Assembly (NCBI GenBank): GCA_023818865.1
Contig: JAMWDF010000174.1
Coordinates: 1-5,020 of the forward strand
Source: Candidatus Omnitrophota bacterium
Lineage (GTDB): Bacteria > Ratteibacteria > UBA8468 > B48-G9 > DSTR01
Direction of reading: 5' to 3'
DNA length: 5,020 nt
A program made the position numbers and the translations under genes. Positions 1 to 5,020 of this stretch are shown piece by piece. A model generated the notes under the pieces. It had not been told where the DNA came from. It worked only from the letters and a program-made list of their open reading frames with translations, and did not search any database. How positions within the stretch are numbered: the stretch's first letter is position 1; every line of letters begins with the position of its first letter.

Positions 1-13
1 CTTAGCCCATACC

Positions 14-47
14 CGATTAGTCCGGTTAATCGTTCTAAAATCCGGTT
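14..47. repeat. short inverted and direct repeats in the non-coding leader
   Basis: The hexamer CGATTA at 14-19 is mirrored by TAATCG at 27-32, and TCCGGTT occurs at 21-27 and again at 41-47, exactly 20 bases apart. Such an arrangement could be an operator, but nothing ties it to a known regulator and it lies about 200 bases from the next gene. It could be chance. Confidence 0.2.
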
Positions 48-96
48 CTTATCTCCCTATCATACCCATCTTGCCATTATCCACCCCCTTATCAGG

Positions 97-121
97 CTGG
101 AAATTTCCAGATAGATTTTTT
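97..121 (+). promoter_or_regulatory. 14-bp perfect palindrome followed by a T run (operator or weak terminator)
   Basis: CTGGAAATTTCCAG at 97-110 is a perfect 14-base palindrome. As RNA it can fold only as a 5-bp stem with an AATT loop, extended by ATC (91-93) pairing with GAT (114-116) across an internal loop, and it is followed by six T at 116-121. It could be a weak terminator for a gene to the left of the window, or a dimeric repressor site about 30 bases before the TTGACA box. The stem is A/T-rich and short, so a strong terminator is unlikely. Confidence 0.3.
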
Positions 122-140
122 AACCAGGCGGTTCGGACAC

Positions 141-170
141 TTGACAAAGATGCGGAGAGCCCAATCTTAT
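141..170 (+). promoter_or_regulatory. weak candidate sigma-70-type promoter for the MttB-like gene
   Basis: TTGACA at 141-146 is a perfect -35 hexamer. At the expected distance there is only a poor -10 (ATCTTA at 164-169 or TCTTAT at 165-170). A better -10-like hexamer, TAAAAT at 183-188, is too far from this -35 box. If real, transcription would start about 70 bases before the gene at 246. Confidence 0.2.
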
Positions 171-245
171 GGCAACATGTGGTAAAATGCTGAGGTAGGT
201 GATACTGTTTTTCAAGGAAATTTAACTTTTACATGAAAAAATCTT

Positions 246-1646
246 ATGAGAATCTGGAGGCCAAAGATTGTTCCGCCGTGGTCGTTATCTGACCTGGAGA
301 GTATTCTTGCGGATGCTCTCAAGGTGCTGGAAAAGATTGGCGTGGGATGCACTCAACCGCGGGTAAGAAACTGTCTGGCTGAACGGGGATACACCTTATC
401 GGACGAACGGGTGTATTTCCCAGAGGAGTTAGTCCGGGAGCATCTGGAAAATAAGCGCGCTGTTTTCCGACAGTCACCAGCGGAAGACGACCAGTTTAGA
501 CTTTGGGGATGCTGGACTGGGCTCAACTACTGTGACCCAAAGACACAAAAAGTCCGGCCTGCTTCAAGCGCAGAAGCATCACAGATGGCCAGACTGTGGG
601 ATAGCCGGGGACTGGCCGGCCCGATTCCAGTAATGCCAGGAGATGTCCCCCCTGCTTTAGCCACACTCACAGCCGAGCGGATCGCTCTGGAGAATTCCCG
701 ATTCCTGGGCGGTTCTTTAACTGTAACAGACCCAGAAGAGGTCCGGTACCTCATAGAGATGTTTGCCGCGGCGGGAAGGCGCTATCATTTGGTGGAACAA
801 GTGGGAATCAGTCCGTTGAAGTTTGACCACGAAGGGCTGACAACCACTTTGTGTTTCCTCGGAAACCCAGACGTGGACGTAAGTCTGACTGGGTTCATTC
901 CCATAGCCGGAGCCACCTGTCCTTTGGACCCCAGGGGGGCTGTGGTTCAATCTGTGGCAGAGACCCTGGCCCTTGATGTTCTTTGCTCAGTTCTGGAAAT
1001 TTCAGGCGGCGGGTTAAGTATTAGAGTAGAACCATTTGACTTCCAGTACTCATTTATTGTTTTCGGTTCGCCAGAATGGTGCTTGTACCGCGCCTTGGTT
1101 TTTCAAATGAACGAATATCTTACCGGCGAGCGGCCGCGTTATGGAGTGTTCCGCAGTGTTGCCAAAACACCTAACGCCCAGGCCGCTTGCGAGAGAACCG
1201 CATCGGTGCTCTGGCAAGCACTTCTGGGAGCCCGTCAATTCGGGGCCGTAGGCCAACTCTCCGTAGATGAGGTTTTTAGTCCCCAACAAGCGGTTATTGA
1301 CAGGGAAATCCTCAATTATGTGAAAAGAGTCATTGATGGGTTAGACTTTACTTCAGACACGGTTGATTCTCTCGCCCTTATAGAAGAGGGTGTGGGCGAA
1401 GGGAGTTTTGTGGGCGTGGCCGATACGGTTTCTAGATTTCGCGAGTTTTACTGGTTCCCAGATATTTTCCGTCACTGGAATCTTGGGCGTTGGCAGGCAG
1501 AAGGTGAGCCTTCAATCCTAGACGAGGCCTGGACTTTGGCACAGCAGGAAATTGCGCGTTCCACCTATCAACTAAGACAAGAGCAGCGGGAAGAAATCAG
1601 CCGAATCTACCAAAAGGCAAAGAAATATATTGAAAACCGATCATAG
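246..1646 (+). CDS. MttB-superfamily (trimethylamine methyltransferase family) protein, non-pyrrolysine type
   Basis: This 466-residue protein matches the MttB superfamily along its whole length. Members transfer a methyl group from a quaternary or tertiary amine (trimethylamine, glycine betaine, proline betaine, carnitine relatives) to a corrinoid protein in the cytoplasm. Family marks include an N-terminal helix ending in VLEKIGVGC (27-35), GFIPIAGATCPLDPRGAVVQ (216-235), AKTPNAQAACE (306-316), LGARQFGAVGQL (327-338) and the C-terminal GVGEGSFVGVADTVSRFRE (382-400) followed by W-P-D. The length is near the usual 470-500. The frame has no internal TAG, so it lacks the pyrrolysine of classical MttB; its substrate cannot be read from sequence. 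The stop codon is TAG. The ATG at 246 suits the family N-terminus but has no well-placed ribosome binding site: AAGGAA (214-219) is 26 bases away and fits better an out-of-frame ATG at 233. No corrinoid partner gene is visible. Confidence 0.88.
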   Translation: MRIWRPKIVPPWSLSDLESILADALKVLEKIGVGCTQPRVRNCLAERGYTLSDERVYFPEELVREHLENKRAVFRQSPAEDDQFRLWGCWTGLNYCDPKTQKVRPASSAEASQMARLWDSRGLAGPIPVMPGDVPPALATLTAERIALENSRFLGGSLTVTDPEEVRYLIEMFAAAGRRYHLVEQVGISPLKFDHEGLTTTLCFLGNPDVDVSLTGFIPIAGATCPLDPRGAVVQSVAETLALDVLCSVLEISGGGLSIRVEPFDFQYSFIVFGSPEWCLYRALVFQMNEYLTGERPRYGVFRSVAKTPNAQAACERTASVLWQALLGARQFGAVGQLSVDEVFSPQQAVIDREILNYVKRVIDGLDFTSDTVDSLALIEEGVGEGSFVGVADTVSRFREFYWFPDIFRHWNLGRWQAEGEPSILDEAWTLAQQEIARSTYQLRQEQREEISRIYQKAKKYIENRS

Positions 1647-1678
1647 TGCGGTAATGCTACCTCTACTTAAAGATCGTG

Positions 1679-2119
1679 TTACTGCCGCATAAATTCAACT
1701 AATATGCCCAGTTTATTCCTTGCCAGAATTCTATCTCGGCGACACCGCTTGACAAAATCTTGACCACTCTTCAGCAGCGCGTAGCCTCCGACGGGTTGAT
1801 TCGCAAATACCTCGCTGATATGTATTTTCTGTCTAGTTAAACAGACCCGGCCGCAATTGGGGAGCATCAACGATTTGTCGTATCCAGGATAGGTAATATC
1901 CAGTAACCCGGTGTATTTCCGGGCAGACTTTCTTTATATATCCGCTGGCCGGTTCATAGAACATCTGGTTCCGTCTCCTTTGTACCCGTTCCAGAGCTTA
2001 TGCCTGGTTACCCGCAATATCCCAAATTCCCTGCATAACTGCGCCATCTTTTCTCCGGACAATAAACGACCTATGAACTTTATCCGTTCATCCATAACCC
2101 CTGTCTCCATCCAGGGCAT
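1679..2119 (-). pseudogene. IS481-family transposase remnant, internally deleted, with a nonsense codon
   Basis: Read from 2119 leftwards in one frame, this begins with the typical IS481 N-terminus, MPWMETGVMDERIKF, followed by a helix-turn-helix (GEKMAQLCREFGI, then a K-W-x-x-Y-K pattern, residues about 22-47). A strong ribosome binding site, AGGAGGGG, lies at 2123-2130. After about residue 52 it jumps to the family's C-terminal segment: RPAD, then (past a TAA at 1934-1936, codon 62) YTGLLDITYPGYDKS, NCGRVCLTRQKIHISEVFA and NQPVG. The frame is unbroken across the jump, so roughly the whole DDE catalytic domain was removed in frame. After NQPVG (about base 1792) the sequence to the TAA at 1679-1681 no longer resembles the family. 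Intact relatives have about 300-400 residues; 146 codons remain. It cannot encode an active transposase. Confidence 0.8.
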
Positions 2120-2155
2120 ATTCCCCTCCTGCTCAGAAGGTTAATATACCAGAAT

Positions 2156-2202
2156 GTGTAAACTATGTCCCCGGAATGTTGGGTTAAGGATAGGCCCGGA
2201 AT
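2156..2202 (-). mobile_element. probable terminal sequence of the IS481-type element
   Basis: This stretch sits just upstream of the transposase start and ends 8 bases from the tRNA gene. CCCGGAAT occurs twice, at 2170-2177 and 2195-2202, 25 bases apart, within a run of GTCCCCGG and GGCCCGG words. Repeated GTCCCCGG-type words near the ends are what I recall of IS481-like elements with MPW-type transposases, so this is probably the transposase-proximal end. I could not find the matching inverted repeat near 1640-1700, so the distal end is probably lost. Confidence 0.4.
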
Positions 2203-2210
2203 ATACCAAC

Positions 2211-2300
2211 TGGCGGAGAGAGAGGGATTCGAACCCCCGGTGCCCTTGCGGGCACACCCGCTTTCGAGGCGGGCGCTTTCGTCCACTCAGCCATCTCTCC
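2211..2300 (-). tRNA. tRNA-Ser (anticodon CGA), CCA encoded
   Basis: On the minus strand the 5' acceptor arm GGAGAGA (2300-2294) pairs with TCTCTCC, followed by discriminator G (2214) and an encoded CCA (2213-2211). The anticodon stem CCCGC/GCGGG (2273-2269 and 2261-2257) encloses the loop CTCGAAA, with anticodon CGA at 2266-2264, reading UCG. The long variable arm GTGCCC-GCAA-GGGCAC is the hallmark of a class II tRNA such as serine. The T loop TTCGAAT is canonical. It lies 34 bases downstream of the isomerase gene on the same strand and may be co-transcribed. TAAAAT at 2319-2314 could instead be its own -10 box, but no good -35 accompanies it. An IS481-type end lies directly behind its 3' end. 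Confidence 0.97.
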
Positions 2301-2334
2301 GGATTTATACTTAATTTTACCACTTGGAAAATAA

Positions 2335-3138
2335 TCAATCTTCCCCGAGGTAGGATTTTAACACCCGGATATCGTGGGGGAGTACTACCTCAGGCGGCCA
2401 CATCCGAATATATTCACCGGAGAGATAGCCGGGATAGTTGATGCTGGCCAACAGCTGCACTGCCTCAGCGTAAGGGATTTCTCCTTCCCCCATCAAAGCC
2501 AGGGTTGGCTTCCTTTCCGCATCGTAAGTCCCGTCGTGGATGTGGCAGTGGGCAACTAAATCCTTAACTTCGTTAAATGCCTTCTGGATGCTCATCCCTT
2601 GAGTAAAAGGATGCATTATATCCCAATTAATTCTAATAAATAAACTATTGGCTTTTCTCACAGCCGCGGCTGCCATATCTGCCCTGGAGAAAAAATCATG
2701 AGTTTCCAGGCAAATTTGCACTTTAGCTGCTTCCGCTTCCGGAGCCAAAATTGAAAGCGCCTCCCCTACAATAGCAATCGCGGTCTCTCTTTCTATTTCC
2801 CTATCTGGCTTTCCCCCGAAAACACGGATTCTCTGACACCCAATATCATGCGCCAGGACAAGAAAGCGCCTGGTAGTCTCTATCATTTCCCCTCTTGCTA
2901 CTTTATCTACCAGGCAGTACCTGATAGAAGTGGCCAGACAGGCACACTCAATCCCGCTAGTGGAAAACAGATTCTTCATTTTCTTCCGGGAGTCATTACC
3001 GACCTCCAGTTCTACCTCGTGGCGATGTTGGGCCTGGGCTCGGGGCTCCCCTCCCTGCTAACAATACTTTCCTGCCAGATCAATCATTTCCTCAAGGCTT
3101 GCCTCCGGACAGGAAAAACTCATAAAGGCAAATTTCAT
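2335..3138 (-). pseudogene. sugar phosphate isomerase/epimerase-like TIM barrel, interrupted by in-frame TAG
   Basis: The full reading frame is 268 codons from the ATG at 3138, which has an ideal AGGAG (3148-3144) five bases away, to a TGA at 2335. Codon 27 (3060-3058) is TAG. Both sides of it read as the xylose-isomerase-like TIM-barrel family (AP endonuclease 2 fold): MKFAFMSFSCPEASLEEMI before, and GGEPRAQAQHRHEVELEV and CLATSIRY after. The four metal ligands typical of the family are present: E145 (CLETHD), D173 (INWDIMHP), H199 (HCHIHD) and E242 (LSGEYI). The usual length is 260-280, so the gene is otherwise complete. The stop lies where relatives carry a G-Y-x-G-[IV]-E-P-R motif at strand beta 2, usually with tyrosine. 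A shortened 214-residue product from the ATG at 2979, with GGAAG three bases upstream, is possible but would lack the first strands of the barrel. Its exact substrate is unknown. The preceding gene ends 16 bases upstream. Confidence 0.82.
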
Positions 3139-3142
3139 TTTT

Positions 3143-3148
3143 TCTCCT
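3143..3148 (-). promoter_or_regulatory. ribosome binding site fixing the isomerase start at 3138
   Basis: AGGAG (3148-3144), followed by five A and then ATG at 3138, is a near-ideal site. It shows that the true start of the interrupted isomerase gene is here and not at the in-frame ATG at 2979, even though the TAG lies between them. Confidence 0.75.
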
Positions 3149-3154
3149 AGTTAA

Positions 3155-3823
3155 TTACGGTTGGCCGGTGGTCCTCGGGCCAAAGATGGCAGTGCCTATC
3201 CGCACCATATTGGCTCCTTCCTGCACCGCTATTCGCCAAGTATCACTCATCCCCATAGAAAGAAATTGCATTTTCACTCCGGGAATTTGTTTTCTTTCTA
3301 TTTCAGTGAAAATGTCCTTTGTTAGCCGGAAAAATGGTCTAACTTCTTCTGGTTTTTCTGTAAGGGGTCCCATCGTCATCAATCCTTTAACAGAAAGATT
3401 ACTTAACCGGCTTAGCTTTTCTACAAAGATTAAAACATCCTCTGGAAATACTCCCGATTTCTGTGGCTCGCGACCACTGTTCACTTCAACAAGCACCGGA
3501 AGTATTAGGCCTTTCTTGAAAGCTCTCTTATTCAGTTCCTCAGCCAGTTTCCAAGAATCAAGAGTTTGAATCAGGTCAAAAAGGCGCACTGCTTGCTCAG
3601 CTTTGTTTGTTTGCAGATGGCCAATACAGTGCCATTTTACCCCGCGGCCCAAAACCATCTGTTTTTTCGCTGCTTCCTGAACATAATTTTCCCCAATCAC
3701 CTTAACGCCGGCTTCAATCGCCTCCTGAATTTCTTCAACCGTCCTTGTTTTCGTCGCCGCCACCAGGGTAACTCCTGACGGCAGTTCTTTAAAGATAGCC
3801 CTCACTCTCTCCCGGATGCTCAT
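3155..3823 (-). CDS. yggS: YggS/PLPBP-family pyridoxal 5'-phosphate homeostasis protein
   Basis: This 222-residue cytosolic protein binds PLP and is thought to buffer free PLP and pass it to apo-enzymes; members have no established catalytic reaction. The fold is a single TIM barrel like the N-terminal domain of alanine racemase. Visible marks are the PLP lysine K25 in LVAATKTR, GENYVQEA (44-51), HCIGHLQTNK (65-74), LVEVNSG (111-117), GLMTMGP (147-153), the phosphate-binding LSMGMSDTW (188-196) and ANMVRIGTAIFG (204-215). It is slightly shorter than the usual 225-235 because the segment before VTLVA is compact. The ATG at 3823 has a weak GGAAA at 3831-3827. It starts 11 bases after the oxidoreductase stop and ends 16 bases before the isomerase start, so all three are probably one transcript. 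Confidence 0.95.
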   Translation of the reverse strand: MSIRERVRAIFKELPSGVTLVAATKTRTVEEIQEAIEAGVKVIGENYVQEAAKKQMVLGRGVKWHCIGHLQTNKAEQAVRLFDLIQTLDSWKLAEELNKRAFKKGLILPVLVEVNSGREPQKSGVFPEDVLIFVEKLSRLSNLSVKGLMTMGPLTEKPEEVRPFFRLTKDIFTEIERKQIPGVKMQFLSMGMSDTWRIAVQEGANMVRIGTAIFGPRTTGQP

Positions 3824-3834
3824 AATTTTCCAGA

Positions 3835-5020
3835 CTAAATTTTCCAGAAGGCATTGATGGGGGTCTGATAAATGTCTATTTTCCCTTCAAGCACATCCTG
3901 GTATTTTACTGGCTGCCCACAAGTAGCTGATTCAAAACAACTTTCGCACAGGGCCATTGCTTTCAAGCCAAGTTTCCCATCAATCTCCGGTTGCCTACCC
4001 TTCTTAACGGCATCAACAAAGTCCCAGATTTCTACTCCGAAACCATCAGTGCATCCGTAGGGAAAAAGCTGCCTTTTTTCTTCATCATTTAACGTCAACA
4101 GATATCGGGTTTGCTGTTCCTCCGCTGAGATTCTTCTCCCATTCGGGAGATAAATGTCTCCGCCTGTTTGAAAACAGTGAAAGACAAAACTGCGGTCTAT
4201 CACGGTTCCAGCGCTACCATGATACACACCGGTGATGAGCGGTTCCCCGATAAAAGAACGGGAATAGCTCCAGGTAACCAGCGGTCCCCCGGAGTATCTA
4301 ATAACTGCATGCCAGCCATCCTCCACATCCGCCTGAGCCTCACCCAAAACTGGTAAGTTCTTGATGGTTCGGCGGTCACGAGTGAACATGGTACAAAAAA
4401 CCTCTTCTGGTTCTCCAAAAAGATAAAGCATCATGTCGGCAAAGTGGGCACCGCTATCCATAATCATCCCGCCGCCGACCAAAAGTTTCACTCCCCGCCA
4501 CTTAAACGCCGAATTCTCATAATCAAACGGCCCATAGCTGAAATGAGCGACACTCACCAGCTGACATTCACCAATCCACTTGGCCTGCTTGACCGCCCAG
4601 GCAGTGGCTCTGGCAGCGAGGTAGCGGCGCACATTCTCTGCAGAAGCTAAAACTACTTTCTTTTCTTTGGCAACTTGCACCATCTTTCTGGCCGCTTTCA
4701 AGGTAATCCCTAAAGGTTTCTCAATCAGCACATGAATGCCAGAATCAAGAAATGGAATTGCGACCCTGTGATGGAGATAATGGGGCAAGCAAATATCTAC
4801 CCCGTCCACTTGCTTGCTTGATAATACTTTCTCCCAATCATCCACCACCGCTGGACGGCGACCTTGAAAAGTAGCAATCTCCTCTGCCCTTTCCCGGGCA
4901 ACAGCCTCATTCACATCGCAACAGACTGTAATTTCAAATTCCTCGCAACCGCCTTCTGTCAACTTCTGGTAACCCTGAATGTGAGCTTTGCTGATACCGC
5001 CGCAGCCTACCAGCCCTATT
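3835..5020 (-). CDS. Gfo/Idh/MocA-family NAD(P)-dependent oxidoreductase, N-terminus cut by window edge
   Basis: The gene enters from beyond base 5020; 394 residues are visible. Family members oxidise or reduce sugars, cyclitols or their derivatives with NAD(P). The Rossmann nucleotide-binding loop GLVGCGGISKAH is at visible residues 2-13, the EKP motif with the conserved lysine at K101 (HVLIEKPLG), and the catalytic-region signature GGGMIMDSGAHFADM contains D188, H192 and D195. The C-terminal alpha/beta domain is complete and the protein ends at a TAG at 3837-3835. A TTG at 4962 is in frame but is internal, because the Rossmann loop lies upstream of it; the true start must be only a few codons beyond the window, since family proteins begin just before this loop. 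Substrate cannot be read from the sequence; the isomerase-like gene downstream suggests a carbohydrate or polyol pathway. Confidence 0.93.
   Translation of the reverse strand, partial: IGLVGCGGISKAHIQGYQKLTEGGCEEFEITVCCDVNEAVARERAEEIATFQGRRPAVVDDWEKVLSSKQVDGVDICLPHYLHHRVAIPFLDSGIHVLIEKPLGITLKAARKMVQVAKEKKVVLASAENVRRYLAARATAWAVKQAKWIGECQLVSVAHFSYGPFDYENSAFKWRGVKLLVGGGMIMDSGAHFADMMLYLFGEPEEVFCTMFTRDRRTIKNLPVLGEAQADVEDGWHAVIRYSGGPLVTWSYSRSFIGEPLITGVYHGSAGTVIDRSFVFHCFQTGGDIYLPNGRRISAEEQQTRYLLTLNDEEKRQLFPYGCTDGFGVEIWDFVDAVKKGRQPEIDGKLGLKAMALCESCFESATCGQPVKYQDVLEGKIDIYQTPINAFWKI

Noticed and set aside
2..193. Open stretch of 63 codons on the + strand at the left edge, ending in TGA at 191-193
   Set aside because: It has no start inside the window and no recognisable family sequence, and an open run this long is not rare by chance. 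A tail of an upstream gene cannot be excluded but is not supported.
246..1646. Pyrrolysine-containing trimethylamine methyltransferase
   Set aside because: There is no in-frame TAG inside the gene; the only TAG is the terminal one, and reading through it would add just seven codons after it before a TAA.
1647..1689. Possible terminator hairpin after the MttB-like gene (TGCGG 1647-1651 with CCGCA 1685-1689)
   Set aside because: The stem is broken by a three-base bulge, the loop is long, and no T run follows on either strand.
2325..2343. Imperfect inverted repeat GGAAAAT/ATCTTCC between the isomerase gene and the tRNA as a terminator
   Set aside because: The stem is short, A/T-rich and mismatched, overlaps the isomerase stop codon, and has no proper T tract.
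2154..2441. Open frame on the + strand across the tRNA region
   Set aside because: It crosses the antisense of tRNA-Ser and the end of the isomerase gene, and the peptide is not family-like.
4962..4962. TTG at 4962 as the start of the Gfo/Idh/MocA gene
   Set aside because: The same frame continues upstream into the Rossmann loop GLVGCGGISKAH, so the start lies beyond the window.
1..5020. CRISPR arrays, phage genes, toxin-antitoxin pairs or a defence system
   Set aside because: No regularly spaced repeats and no matching protein signatures were seen on either strand.

Overview
The window looks like an ordinary chromosomal segment of a bacterium, most likely a Clostridia-type Firmicute. This is inferred from the gene families (an MttB-superfamily methyltransferase, a short PLP-homeostasis protein, an IS481-type transposase relic), from strong AGGAG-type ribosome binding sites, and from a tRNA gene that encodes its CCA end. 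No single feature proves the taxonomy.

Layout. Bases 1-245 are a non-coding leader with palindromes and a weak promoter candidate. Bases 246-1646 (+) encode a trimethylamine methyltransferase (MttB) superfamily protein with no in-frame amber codon, so it belongs to the group without pyrrolysine. The rest of the window runs on the minus strand. Bases 1679-2119 hold a decayed IS481-family transposase that lost its catalytic core, with a likely terminal sequence of the element at about 2156-2202. Bases 2211-2300 are tRNA-Ser(CGA). Upstream of it lies a tightly packed three-gene unit transcribed leftwards: a Gfo/Idh/MocA oxidoreductase (3835 to beyond 5020, cut by the window edge), a YggS/PLPBP pyridoxal-phosphate homeostasis protein (3155-3823), and a sugar phosphate isomerase/epimerase-like TIM barrel (2335-3138).

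The Gfo/Idh dehydrogenase and TIM-barrel isomerase are a common pair in sugar or cyclitol catabolism. Here the housekeeping PLP protein sits between them, with gaps of 11 and 16 bases. The MttB-like gene faces this unit from the opposite strand; no corrinoid protein or corrinoid-reducing methyltransferase lies in the window, so its methyl donor cannot be named.

The most notable point is that the TIM-barrel gene is interrupted at codon 27 by an in-frame TAG, while the frame on both sides encodes recognisable family sequence. It may be a fresh nonsense mutation, a sequence error, or (less likely) recoding. Two neighbouring intact genes end in TAG, which argues that TAG is a normal stop here. 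I found no convincing undescribed system in this window.
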